A stretch of DNA of 44,255 nt from an uncultured Parabacteroides sp. (GTDB lineage Bacteria > Bacteroidota > Bacteroidia > Bacteroidales > Tannerellaceae), in contig CALUZV010000028.1 in NCBI GenBank assembly GCA_944325345.1, forward strand, positions 1 to 44,255. Direction: 5' to 3'. The position numbers and the translations under genes are program-made. Shown here piece after piece: positions 16,582 to 24,967 of this stretch (the first letter of the stretch is position 1; the number at the start of each line of letters is the position of its first letter). The notes beneath the pieces were generated by a model. The model was given only the letters and a program-made list of their open reading frames with translations, did no database searches and was not told the DNA's origin.

Positions 16582-17481
16582 ATGGATGAAATGAAAACTA
16601 TTGAAGGAAGCAATTGTTCGCGCTATACGAACTTGCTGCACAGCGGTTTCCACACCCGCATCTGGCAAAAACTACGCGACGTGGAAGACAAAACGAAAAT
16701 CAACGTCTCCGACGAATTGCTCGCCGAGTACGGTGAGAACATCGCGACAGAGACCGAATTGAATCGCGAGCCTCGCGCCGATGTAACCTCTGAAGCCATC
16801 GCCGAGGCTGAAGCCCTGCGCGACAAGGCTGTATCTTATCTTTTTAACCAGATTGAAGCCGCGAAGGAGGCGACTATCCCCGAAGTCATGGAGGCCGGAA
16901 AGGCGCTGACTATCGTGATTTCGCCTTACAAGGGACTCCAATCGCTGGCCGACAACGCCGAGACTGCGGGCATCAAGGGATGCGTGCAAGACCTCCGGAA
17001 GCCAGTCAATTCCAACTACGTTCTAACCCTCAACATCGGGCCTGCCATCACCGCCGCCGACGAAGCGAACCAAGAGTTCGAGCGCCTGAAAATCGCGCGG
17101 ACGGAGGCAAAGAAGGCGAACAAGAAGGAAAAGAACGTGGATGTCCGCCTCCGCACGGATGCTAACTACAACCGTATCTGCGAGTTGATTTATGCTTCGC
17201 AGTTGCTCTGCACCGTTCCGGAAGACAAGGAAATCATCTCCGGTGTCATCGACGACATCAATGCCATCGTCGAGGAATTCAAGACCTCCTACAACATGAG
17301 TCAAGGACATAAAGATTCTGACACCGAGGAGCCTGACACCGAAAAACCGGACGAGGGCGAAGAACCTACCGAAGGCACGGAACCGGGTGAAGAGCCGAAT
17401 CCGGACGAGCAGGAGCCGGGTGGCGGCGAGGAAGGCGGCGGCGAAGAGCCGGAACCGGATGACAGGCCGGTGGTGCAATAA
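16582..17481 (+). CDS. Hypothetical protein resembling Bacteroidota DUF6261, acidic Pro/Glu/Gly tail
   Basis: A 299-residue protein with a mostly helical first 240 residues (for example SEAIAEAEALRDKAVSYLFN and the lysine-rich KKANKKEKNVDVRLRT) and a low-complexity C-terminal tail of about 55 residues rich in Glu, Pro, Gly and Asp. There is no signal peptide. The body resembles the Bacteroidota family I know as DUF6261, whose function is unknown; this match is from memory. The ATG at 16582 follows an A-rich leader. It is directly flanked by array D upstream and a large inverted repeat downstream. Confidence 0.7.
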   Translation: MDEMKTIEGSNCSRYTNLLHSGFHTRIWQKLRDVEDKTKINVSDELLAEYGENIATETELNREPRADVTSEAIAEAEALRDKAVSYLFNQIEAAKEATIPEVMEAGKALTIVISPYKGLQSLADNAETAGIKGCVQDLRKPVNSNYVLTLNIGPAITAADEANQEFERLKIARTEAKKANKKEKNVDVRLRTDANYNRICELIYASQLLCTVPEDKEIISGVIDDINAIVEEFKTSYNMSQGHKDSDTEEPDTEKPDEGEEPTEGTEPGEEPNPDEQEPGGGEEGGGEEPEPDDRPVVQ

Positions 17482-17483
17482 CA

Positions 17484-17612
17484 CTATCTGCACTGCTCCC
17501 CTGCGAAGGGGAGCTGTCCGAAGGACTGAGGGGTTATCCAGCAAATAAACCAGGTATTAACCCCTTCCCCCCTTCGGGGGACTTCCCCTTCGCAGGGGAA
17601 GAGTTCAGATAG
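17484..17612. repeat. Large inverted-repeat element (MITE-like)
   Basis: About 54-bp arms, with tips CTATCTG (17484) and CAGATAG (17612), surround a short centre. Each arm is built from two smaller hairpins: CTCCCCTGCGAAGGGGAG and GTCCGAAGGAC in the left arm, CTTCCCC-type and CCCCCTTCGGGGG in the right. Where the arms differ, the small hairpin stems stay paired. It could terminate the gene at 16582 and is probably a dispersed element. Confidence 0.7.
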
Positions 17613-17692
17613 CATAAAAACACCTTATCCATGAAAGATTTACAAACGACTAGACTTTATTTTTTAATTAACAATTTAAATATTTACAGATT

Positions 17693-20600
17693 ATGAAAAA
17701 GAGTACTTTATTTTTCAAAGTGATGGTCCTGTTGGCAATGTTGGTGCCTTGGACGGGGTGGGGGCAAACAGGTGAATTTACAAAAGAAGTAGGCTCCCTT
17801 ACAATTTATATGGATGAAGAAGGAAATTTATCGAAAACAGAAGATGGGACTTTTGGTGCGAGTATAAAATTATCTATTGATGATGTTTCATCTTCTCAAA
17901 GTTTGTCTGATTTTGTTTTTACAGGAATATGCGAATGGCAAGGTGAGAGGAAAGAACTGCAAACAGATGAAGAAGGTCTGCTACTTATCTCAAGTGAAAG
18001 CTTTCAAAGTATGTCTGGAGAAACGTCTTCTTTTAAAGCTCAAGTGGGAAAAGAAATTACGCGTGGAGAATATGTCTTAGTTACAATAAAAAAGATAGCA
18101 GAGACGATAGATTGGACAGATGAAAGAAGTACACATGCCGAAGTAACAGTTTATATAAATGAAAACGGCGAAATTACAAAAGCTGATAAAGGTTCTATCT
18201 CGCAAGGTTCATTAACAATATCTCTATCAAACGTGAACTTAGCGGATTGGAGTATTGCTGTAATAGATTATTTGCCTGTATTCTCAGGGAGCGAAGATAT
18301 AAAGAATGGATTGACTTGGGCTACAATTACGGATAATAGTGGAAAAACATCTTCATTACGGTTATCTAAAAACAATGGTATATCTATTTCCCAGCATGTA
18401 CCTGCTTCTGTAAAATTAATGATTCGAAAAAATGATGGTTCCGCTAATGGTTATATACAATTTAATTTTCAAAAAGAAGAGGTTGAAGAATCAGCTTGGA
18501 GTGATGAAGAAAATAAGCAGGCAGAGGTAACGGTTTATGTAAATAAATCGGGAGAAATAGTATCATCCGATAAAGGAACGGTAACAAATGATAAGTTTGT
18601 GGTTTCACCATCAGATGTGAATTTGCCAGATTGGTCTATAAGCCGGATTAATCAGTTGGCAGTATTGGATGGCAGTCAGGATATACAAGATGGTTTATTG
18701 TGGGAAACTGTAATCAATACGGAAGATAATTCGACAATTGAGTTGTGGGTTAGCTCGAAGGAGTCAGTTTCTGTGTATGATAAATTACCGGAATCAGTAA
18801 AGGTGATGATATCGAAAGGTGATGAGACCGGTTATTTGCAAATAAACTTTGAACAGAAACAATCAGCTTGGAGTGATGAAGAAAATAAGCAGGCAGAGGT
18901 AACGGTTTATGTAAATGAATTGGGGAAAATAGTATCATCCGATAAGGGAACGGTAACAGATGGTAAGTTTGTGGTTTCACCATCAGATGTGAATTTGCCA
19001 GATTGGTCTATAAGCCGAATTGATCAGTTGGCAGTATTGGATGGCAGTCAGGATATACAAGATGGTTTATTGTGGGAAACTGTAATCAATACGGAAGATA
19101 ATTCGACAATTGAGTTGTGGGTTAGCTCGAAGGAGTCAGTTTCTGTGTATGATAAATTACCGGAATCAGTAAAGGTGATGATATCGAAAGGTGATGAGAC
19201 CGGCTATTTGCAAATAAACTTTGAGCAGAAAGAATCAGAAATAGATGATACTTCATGGACAGAAGGAGATGAAGCTCAGGCTACAGTTACGGCCTTTATA
19301 AATGAGGAAGGAAATATAGTAAGTGCCGATAAAGGTTCTTTGGAAGAAGGTACATTAGCTGTTACTCTTGCTGATCTTGAATTAGCAGAAGGTTGGGTTT
19401 TAAGTGCAAAGGATAGAAGCATTGTATTGTATGGAGATGCCGTTGTAACAGAAGGGCTTTCTTGGCAAACAGTATTTGATGCCTCAACTCCGAATCCAAC
19501 AGGAGCAATAACTGAATTTAGAGTAAGTAAAGGCGAGACTTCTGTTTATTCTGAATTGCCTAAGCAGGTTAAGATTAAAGTAGAGCAAGGCGAAAGTGTA
19601 GGTTATGTCTTGGTTGTTCTTAAGCCGGTTGTAACAATTTCAGAAGATGATATCAATAAAGGTGGTGATGATGAAGATGGAAATGGTACAATGGATGAAG
19701 TTGTCTTTATTAAAGATGTAACGGGAGCTAATTATGCTGTTTACGATGGTCTGCCTCATGGCTTAGGAATGTTGGAGGTTTCAGTTGATGGTAAGGCTCT
19801 GACATTATCAGAAGCTAAGGATGAATATAGTGTAACCTATGAAGGATTAGAAGGTGAACCTATCGATGCCGGAACGTATAGCGCAACAATTACGTTCAAT
19901 GAGGCAATGGGGTATTCTGGAACGGTAACATTGACGAATAGTGTTGTTATTGCTCAGCGTCCTATCACACTCTACTTCTCGTTTGAAGAAGGCATTCTCG
20001 AAGGTGAAGAATTTGTATTAGGCGAAAATGTATTCATTGACGTAAAAGAAGGAAGCTTTGCTGAAGGAGAAAAGGCCGAGTTTGATGAGTTGATTGAAAA
20101 GGGTATTATCAGTGCTAAGTTTGCTCTTGGTGAAACGCAATCGGATGGTACTGTTGAAGTAAAATTGGTTTCATTTAATTATCCTGCTGGAGAAGTTTCG
20201 GGATATGATTTGAAATATTCTAATTACGATCCTAAGCTTTTGACAGGTCATGTTAAAGAGCATGGTGAAGGTGGTACTGAAACAGAACTTCCAGATGCCG
20301 GCGAAGCTGGTGAAGATGGCACTATCGATTATCCGGGCGAAGGTGATAGTGGAGTAATTGTAGGTGATGTTGATATTATTGACGAAGAAACTGGTATCGG
20401 CGGAAGCGGTATCAACTATCGTCAGTACGAACTTAAGTTCTGCGAAACAGACTTCTTCCCGAATCTGAATGATTATGAGGTAGAAGGCTTGAAGTTGTTC
20501 TCTCGCCATAATAAGTTCTATACAAAAGCTAATGGTAGCTTCACTATCTGGTACGAGAAAGACGGTGTGAAGAACGGTGAATATGGCGATTACCGCATCT

Positions 20601-20953
20601 ACATTAGCCGGAACGGTGCAGATGGAGACTACTCTGAACTGAAGCTTGATGAAGTAAGCGATTACTTCCAGATTCGCAATGTGAACAGTGATATCTGGGT
20701 AAGAATCTATTACGGTACAGGTCTCCCAGTCGCCAACGAAGAAATCACAGCAACCGACGCCCGTGCTTACACCCAGGCCAACAAGATTGTAGTGATAACT
20801 CCGGAACCGACAGACGTACAGATTATCTCGATGGCAGGCGCAGTAGTCGCAACCGACCAAGTAACCGGCCAGCGCGAGTTTGCGAACCTTGCGGAAGGTG
20901 TTTACATTGTCCGCATGGGTGAAACGGTAATCAAACTGCAAGTAAGAAATTGA
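17693..20953 (+). CDS. Large repeat-containing T9SS cargo protein (type A sorting domain)
   Basis: A 1086-residue acidic secreted protein. The signal peptide is KKSTLFFKVMVLLAMLVPWTG and the likely cleavage follows WGQ. At least four tandem repeats of about 124 residues lie at about residues 140-265, 266-389, 390-513 and 520-655, each starting like WSDEENKQAEVTVYVN and reading on to SSDKG; the middle two are nearly identical at DNA level. An MBG-like Ig module follows (about 690-780, DAGTYSATITFNEAMGYSG). The C-terminus (VQIISMAGAVVATDQ ... LAEGVYIVRMGE) is a T9SS type A sorting domain. It should be exported by the T9SS whose core genes lie at 37-43 kb and anchored at or released from the cell surface. 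It is more A/T-rich than its neighbours. The ligand is unknown. Confidence 0.85.
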   Translation: MKKSTLFFKVMVLLAMLVPWTGWGQTGEFTKEVGSLTIYMDEEGNLSKTEDGTFGASIKLSIDDVSSSQSLSDFVFTGICEWQGERKELQTDEEGLLLISSESFQSMSGETSSFKAQVGKEITRGEYVLVTIKKIAETIDWTDERSTHAEVTVYINENGEITKADKGSISQGSLTISLSNVNLADWSIAVIDYLPVFSGSEDIKNGLTWATITDNSGKTSSLRLSKNNGISISQHVPASVKLMIRKNDGSANGYIQFNFQKEEVEESAWSDEENKQAEVTVYVNKSGEIVSSDKGTVTNDKFVVSPSDVNLPDWSISRINQLAVLDGSQDIQDGLLWETVINTEDNSTIELWVSSKESVSVYDKLPESVKVMISKGDETGYLQINFEQKQSAWSDEENKQAEVTVYVNELGKIVSSDKGTVTDGKFVVSPSDVNLPDWSISRIDQLAVLDGSQDIQDGLLWETVINTEDNSTIELWVSSKESVSVYDKLPESVKVMISKGDETGYLQINFEQKESEIDDTSWTEGDEAQATVTAFINEEGNIVSADKGSLEEGTLAVTLADLELAEGWVLSAKDRSIVLYGDAVVTEGLSWQTVFDASTPNPTGAITEFRVSKGETSVYSELPKQVKIKVEQGESVGYVLVVLKPVVTISEDDINKGGDDEDGNGTMDEVVFIKDVTGANYAVYDGLPHGLGMLEVSVDGKALTLSEAKDEYSVTYEGLEGEPIDAGTYSATITFNEAMGYSGTVTLTNSVVIAQRPITLYFSFEEGILEGEEFVLGENVFIDVKEGSFAEGEKAEFDELIEKGIISAKFALGETQSDGTVEVKLVSFNYPAGEVSGYDLKYSNYDPKLLTGHVKEHGEGGTETELPDAGEAGEDGTIDYPGEGDSGVIVGDVDIIDEETGIGGSGINYRQYELKFCETDFFPNLNDYEVEGLKLFSRHNKFYTKANGSFTIWYEKDGVKNGEYGDYRIYISRNGADGDYSELKLDEVSDYFQIRNVNSDIWVRIYYGTGLPVANEEITATDARAYTQANKIVVITPEPTDVQIISMAGAVVATDQVTGQREFANLAEGVYIVRMGETVIKLQVRN
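18491..19234 (+). repeat. 372-bp direct tandem duplication inside the cargo gene
   Basis: The segment from 18491 recurs from 18863, a 372-bp (124-codon) period, with only a few base differences, including silent ones. Long stretches such as that around the VLDGSQDIQDGLLWETVINT residues are identical. This points to a recent unequal exchange or to gene conversion. Confidence 0.9.
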
Positions 20954-21004
20954 TCCATCGATATGGAATCAATATGATCGTTTATAAATATTTAAGTTTT
21001 GCAC

Positions 21005-21037
21005 AAAAGGGATGGGCCGGGAGGTTCGTCCCTTTTT
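21005..21037 (+). terminator. Terminator after the cargo gene
   Basis: AAAAGGGA (21005-21012) pairs with TCCCTTTT and is followed by T. Its T tract runs into the promoter of the next gene. Confidence 0.65.
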
Positions 21038-21058
21038 CATTTTTAAGTACTATCTTTG
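21038..21058 (+). promoter_or_regulatory. Promoter of the Septu-like pair; 21-bp direct repeat, copy 1
   Basis: The segment ends in the -7 box TATCTTTG (21051-21058), 21 bp before the ATG at 21079. The whole 21 bp recurs exactly at 22976-22996, before tsaE. Confidence 0.7.
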
Positions 21059-21078
21059 TGTGAGAAAAATAATAAATT

Positions 21079-22266
21079 ATGAAAATTCAGAATCTCCATC
21101 TTAAGAATATAGGGCCTTTCAAAGAGGCTACATTAGAGTTTTCCACGGATTATGTTCCGGCCGAGGAAAAGCAGCCCGTAACTATTATCACGGGTGTGAA
21201 CGGGGCTGGCAAGTCCATTGTGATTGATGCTATTCGGGCTGCGCTGAGCGGAAGCAGTTTGGAGCGTAATATTGTGGCGGATGAAAACAATTTTGTCATA
21301 GAGATGGATGTCAAAGATGACGGTAAAGTTCGACATTTATCTACTTCTACGATGGAGGACGGGCATATTCGGGATGCGGATTGGAAGATAGCGCGCCCGT
21401 TACAATTAGGTTATAGGGATATGAATCATGTTTATCCTTGGGTGGTGGATTATTGGTCTGCCCAATCCCCTACAGATTTGTTCAAGATTAATAACATGAC
21501 TAATATTCGGCATGAGAATGTGCTGAAAGACGTCATGTCGGGGAGAAAAAGCCATGTAGATTTGGTGAATTTTATTTGCCATATAGATTATCTTCGGACA
21601 AGCGAGATGCCGAAAGAAAAGGAATTGGGCGGATTGATGTATGCGAAGTTGAAAGAAATCATTGGGCTGTGTTTGGAGAATGGTACATTTAAATATGTAC
21701 GTCGTGCTGATTTGACGCCGATTGTTGAGCAGAATGGGGTTGAGCTATCGTTGGAGAAGTTGAGTAGCGGAAATATATTCTTGATAGAGCATATATTATT
21801 GTTGATGTGTAAAATGTACTCGGTAAGCATGCTGAATAAGTTGGCACCGGATTCTATTTTTAATCTGTCAGGCTTACTCCTGATAGACGAGATAGAGTCC
21901 CATCTTCATCCCAAGTGGCAGAAAAAGATATTAGGAATTATTCGTCATCTTTTCCCGAATCTGCAAATTATTCTAACGACCCATTCCCCTTTTATCGTAG
22001 CATCGATAGACGGAGCTCGCATTTATACTTGCGTGCCTCAAGTTGGGTATAGCGAAGTATGTGATGAAACAGAAAAATATGGATACATGCCTGTAGAAGA
22101 GGTATTAATGTCGGAGGTGTTTGGCGTGCATCCGTTCAATGAAGAGATAACCGAGTTGATAAAAAGACGCAAGCAGTTGATAGAAGTCGGGGATAAGGCG
22201 GGAGCTCAACAGATAGCAGATAAGTTGTATAATATCAATCCTGAGTATTTTTCATATTTAAGTTAA
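21079..22266 (+). CDS. Septu-like AAA/ABC-type ATPase (PtuA-like)
   Basis: A 395-residue ATPase of the SMC/RecF-like type. Walker A is GVNGAGKS at 39-46, the signature is LSSGN at about 228-232, Walker B is LLLIDE at about 266-271 followed by ESHLHP, and the switch His lies in TTHSPF at about 296-301. The start KIQNLHLKNIGPFKEATLEF is typical of this group. It is followed 2 bp later by an HNH nuclease gene, the PtuA-PtuB arrangement of the anti-phage Septu system, where the ATPase is thought to control the nuclease. At 395 residues it is shorter than many PtuA proteins. The same ATPase-HNH pair also occurs in some retrons, but I see no reverse transcriptase or msr/msd here. Confidence 0.75.
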   Translation: MKIQNLHLKNIGPFKEATLEFSTDYVPAEEKQPVTIITGVNGAGKSIVIDAIRAALSGSSLERNIVADENNFVIEMDVKDDGKVRHLSTSTMEDGHIRDADWKIARPLQLGYRDMNHVYPWVVDYWSAQSPTDLFKINNMTNIRHENVLKDVMSGRKSHVDLVNFICHIDYLRTSEMPKEKELGGLMYAKLKEIIGLCLENGTFKYVRRADLTPIVEQNGVELSLEKLSSGNIFLIEHILLLMCKMYSVSMLNKLAPDSIFNLSGLLLIDEIESHLHPKWQKKILGIIRHLFPNLQIILTTHSPFIVASIDGARIYTCVPQVGYSEVCDETEKYGYMPVEEVLMSEVFGVHPFNEEITELIKRRKQLIEVGDKAGAQQIADKLYNINPEYFSYLS

Positions 22267-22268
22267 CT

Positions 22269-22937
22269 ATGAGATATATCAAACGGCTGCCGGAGCCGGA
22301 CATTCTTGTTCAAAAACGCGATGAATGGCAGAAGAAATTTGAAGAGAAGAAGGCCAAGAATGCAACGGCACGGCCGGATTCTTCGAAATATGGTAATCCA
22401 TCCATACGGGAGAGGTTGGAGATGTGTTCACATCGGAAATGTTTTTATTGTGAAAGTTTGTTGAAAGGGGAACCGAAAGAGATTGATCATTTTATCGAAG
22501 TAGCCATTGCTCCAGAATTGGCCTATACGTGGACGAATCTTTATCTTTCGTGTTCGAACTGTAACGATAAGGTAAGTCATGATGTTATTCCTGTTGATGA
22601 GGTATTAGACCCATGTAAGTCCTCAGATGAAGAAATCCGTGCTAATATTACATTTGAAGATGAATGTATTTGTTCTCAACCGGGTTCGGAGAAAGGATTA
22701 AAGACAATTCAAAAGTTTCATCTGAATACAGATTTATTGGATTTAAAACGAGGTAAATGGCTTCGAAAGATTATGGAGACAGCTATTGAAATACAACGGT
22801 GTATGATAGCAGATAAACGGGAAAAACCGACCCAAGAAGAGAAGCATAAGCTTTTGCGTTATATGCAGCCCGACCAACCTTACAGTATGATGGCTGAGAT
22901 ATTTCTGAGAAAGAAGTTTCAAAGGTTTTTCACATAG
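22269..22937 (+). CDS. HNH endonuclease (PtuB-like, TIGR02646 type)
   Basis: A 222-residue nuclease. The HNH/zinc motif is clear: CFYC (Cys58, Cys61), EIDHF (Asp73-His74), WTNLYLSC with Asn90, and CSNCN (Cys95, Cys98, Asn99). The later KFHLNTDLLDLKRGKWL pattern matches the TIGR02646/PtuB family. It would cut nucleic acid when released or activated by the upstream ATPase during phage infection. The genes are 2 bp apart and certainly co-transcribed. A terminator hairpin overlaps the region just after the stop. Confidence 0.8.
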   Translation: MRYIKRLPEPDILVQKRDEWQKKFEEKKAKNATARPDSSKYGNPSIRERLEMCSHRKCFYCESLLKGEPKEIDHFIEVAIAPELAYTWTNLYLSCSNCNDKVSHDVIPVDEVLDPCKSSDEEIRANITFEDECICSQPGSEKGLKTIQKFHLNTDLLDLKRGKWLRKIMETAIEIQRCMIADKREKPTQEEKHKLLRYMQPDQPYSMMAEIFLRKKFQRFFT

Positions 22938-22938
22938 T

Positions 22939-22982
22939 AAAAATGGAAAAGGCTAAGGGGATAGCGGTGGCATTCCATTTTT
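22939..22982 (+). terminator. Terminator after the HNH gene
   Basis: AAAAATGGA (22939-22947) pairs with TCCATTTTT (22974-22982). The stem sequence differs from the terminator before the pair, although the T tract again runs into the same 21-bp promoter repeat. Confidence 0.65.
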
Positions 22983-22996
22983 AAGTACTATCTTTG
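22976..22996 (+). promoter_or_regulatory. Promoter of tsaE; 21-bp direct repeat, copy 2
   Basis: Contains the -7 box TATCTTTG (22989-22996), 21 bp before the tsaE ATG. It is identical over 21 bp to 21038-21058. Confidence 0.7.
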
Positions 22997-23017
22997 CCCG
23001 CATTAAACAAATAAGCT

Positions 23018-23437
23018 ATGCAAACTATTCAAATTAAGAGTTTAGATACAATCCGTGAGGCGGCGAAGGAATTTGTTGCCGGGATGGACGACCGTACGGT
23101 CTTTGCTTTCCGTGGCGTGATGGGTGCGGGAAAGACTACCTTTATCAAGGCGATTTGTGAGGAACTGGGTGTGGAGGATGTGATTAATAGTCCGACCTTT
23201 GCTATCATCAACGAATATCGGAGCGCGACGACTGGCGAGCTGATATACCACTTCGACTTCTACCGCATCAACAAGCTGAGCGAGGCGGAAGATATCGGTA
23301 CGGAGGATTACTTTTATAGCGGCGCCTTGTGTTTCATCGAGTGGCCGGAAAAGGTTGAGGATTTGCTCCCGGGCGATGTCGTAGAGGTGAATATCGTCGA
23401 GAATGCAGACGGGACACGAACGGTAACAGTCGATTAA
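23018..23437 (+). CDS. tsaE: tRNA threonylcarbamoyladenosine biosynthesis ATPase TsaE
   Basis: A 139-residue cytoplasmic ATPase needed, with TsaB, TsaC and TsaD, to make t6A37 in ANN-decoding tRNAs. Walker A is GVMGAGKTT at 33-41. Family motifs [18 protein letters not shown] and [13 protein letters not shown] follow in the usual order. Length is normal. It begins an operon-like run with an Imm17-like gene 2 bp after its stop. Confidence 0.93.
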   Translation: MQTIQIKSLDTIREAAKEFVAGMDDRTVFAFRGVMGAGKTTFIKAICEELGVEDVINSPTFAIINEYRSATTGELIYHFDFYRINKLSEAEDIGTEDYFYSGALCFIEWPEKVEDLLPGDVVEVNIVENADGTRTVTVD

Positions 23438-23439
23438 GC

Positions 23440-23652
23440 ATGAGTCCGGCGGATTATTTCATCTTTGTCTTGTTCATGGCATTGGGCTGCTTCTCTTTGG
23501 TGGCAGCCCTTTTCAATTTTGAATGGTACTTCCAGACCAGTGCGGCGCAGAATTTCGTCCGGTGGTTTGGGCGGCGTGGGGCACGTTGGTTCTATGCCTT
23601 GTTGGGATTGTTGCTCATCTTGTGCGGTGCGTTAGGCATGATTTATTGGTGA
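23440..23652 (+). CDS. Small two-helix membrane protein, Imm17-like
   Basis: A 70-residue protein with two membrane helices (YFIFVLFMALGCFSLVAAL and WFYALLGLLLILCGALGMIY) separated by a short basic stretch, FVRWFGRRGAR. The FGRxGAR-FY-LLGL pattern resembles the immunity 17 (Imm17) family, from memory. No toxin gene is adjacent, so an immunity role is not supported by context; it may be a conserved envelope protein. It starts 2 bp after tsaE. Confidence 0.65.
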   Translation: MSPADYFIFVLFMALGCFSLVAALFNFEWYFQTSAAQNFVRWFGRRGARWFYALLGLLLILCGALGMIYW

Positions 23653-23678
23653 GCAGCGGCATTTCCGGAGAATTTACG

Positions 23679-23686
23679 TACTTTTG
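23679..23686 (+). promoter_or_regulatory. -7 promoter box of aroA
   Basis: TACTTTTG followed by CGG matches TAnnTTTG, 34 bp before the aroA ATG. Confidence 0.5.
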
Positions 23687-23720
23687 CGGGTTAAATAGAA
23701 AAAGCAAATAAGCAAGCGAT

Positions 23721-24953
23721 ATGAATTACTGGATAAAAGCTCCGAAAGGCGAGTGGAATACTTCTGTCAAACTGCCAGCCTCGAAGAGCATCAGCAACCG
23801 CGCATTGATATTGAATGCGCTGAGTTATAGCCCGTACGATATTCAAAACCTTTCGGATTGCGACGATACGGAGGTTTTAGTCCGTGCGCTCAATTCCAAT
23901 GGACGGGATTTCGACATCAAGGCGGCTGGGACAGCGATGCGTTTCCTCACCGCTTACCTTTCCAAGATTGTGGGAGAATGGACTATCACCGGCACGGAGC
24001 GTATGAAGAACCGCCCGATAAAGCTCTTGGTGGATGCGCTCAATTCCTTGGGGGCTCGTATCGAATATATTGAGAAGGAAGGTTATCCTCCGTTGCGGAT
24101 ATATGGGAGCGCATTGCAGGGGGGCGAGATTTCGCTGGCCGGCAACGTCAGTTCGCAATACATCTCCGCTTTGTTGATGGTGGCTCCGCTGATGGAGAAA
24201 GGGTTGGTGTTGCACCTCGACAAGAATATCATCTCCCGTCCTTATATTGAGCTTACCTTGCAGTTGATGGCGCAGTTTGGCGTCCAGGCCGAATGGACGA
24301 AGCAGACGATTCGTGTCGCTCCGCAGAGCTATAAGCCTGTCCCTTTCAAGGTAGAATCGGACTGGAGCGCCGCTTCCTATTGGTATGAGATGATGGCGTT
24401 AGACCCCTCGGCATTCATCGAGCTGGAGGGTCTGTACAAGAGGAGTGCGCAAGGAGATGCTGCGGCAGCCCGTATCTTCTCGCTGCTGGGTGTCGGGACT
24501 CGTTATCTCCCGGAGGGCGTCTCGCTCTTTCACAAGGGGAACCGCCCGAAGAAGCTCTCTTATGACTTCGTGAATGAGCCGGACTTGGCGCAGACCTTCG
24601 TGGTTACCTGCGTCCTTTTGAACGTGCCTTTCTACTTCTGGGGTCTGCAAAGTTTGCGAATCAAAGAGACCGACCGCATCGAAGCATTGAAGCAGGAATG
24701 CCGCAAGCTGGGTTACGTCTTGGACGACCGCTCTGCCGGCGTCCTGGCATGGGACGGAGAGCGTTGCGAGCCCGAGCCTAATCCCCAGATAGCTACCTAC
24801 GAAGACCATCGCATGGCCATGGCTTTTGCCCCAGCCGCCTTGGTTCGCCCGGAGGGTATAACGATACAAAACGTGGAAGTGGTCAGCAAGAGCTATCCCC
24901 ATTTCTGGGATGATTTGAAGGCCGCTGGTTTCCAACTAATTCAGCAATCATAA
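23721..24953 (+). CDS. aroA: 3-phosphoshikimate 1-carboxyvinyltransferase (EPSP synthase)
   Basis: A 410-residue enzyme of the shikimate pathway that joins phosphoenolpyruvate to shikimate-3-phosphate in the cytoplasm. The N-terminal substrate-binding motif is LPASKSISNRALIL, followed by GTAMRFLTAYLS and GNVSSQYISALLM. The C-terminal part has IKETDRIEALKQE and YEDHRMAMAFAPAAL. All are canonical. Length is slightly below the typical 427 residues, as usual in Bacteroidota. It has its own promoter, with the next gene 14 bp downstream. Confidence 0.95.
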   Translation: MNYWIKAPKGEWNTSVKLPASKSISNRALILNALSYSPYDIQNLSDCDDTEVLVRALNSNGRDFDIKAAGTAMRFLTAYLSKIVGEWTITGTERMKNRPIKLLVDALNSLGARIEYIEKEGYPPLRIYGSALQGGEISLAGNVSSQYISALLMVAPLMEKGLVLHLDKNIISRPYIELTLQLMAQFGVQAEWTKQTIRVAPQSYKPVPFKVESDWSAASYWYEMMALDPSAFIELEGLYKRSAQGDAAAARIFSLLGVGTRYLPEGVSLFHKGNRPKKLSYDFVNEPDLAQTFVVTCVLLNVPFYFWGLQSLRIKETDRIEALKQECRKLGYVLDDRSAGVLAWDGERCEPEPNPQIATYEDHRMAMAFAPAALVRPEGITIQNVEVVSKSYPHFWDDLKAAGFQLIQQS

Positions 24954-24967
24954 TCATTCTTATCCCC

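Noticed and set aside
21079..22937. Retron with ATPase/HNH effectors
   Set aside because: No reverse transcriptase gene and no msr/msd-like structured RNA are seen next to the pair; a stand-alone Septu-like system fits better.
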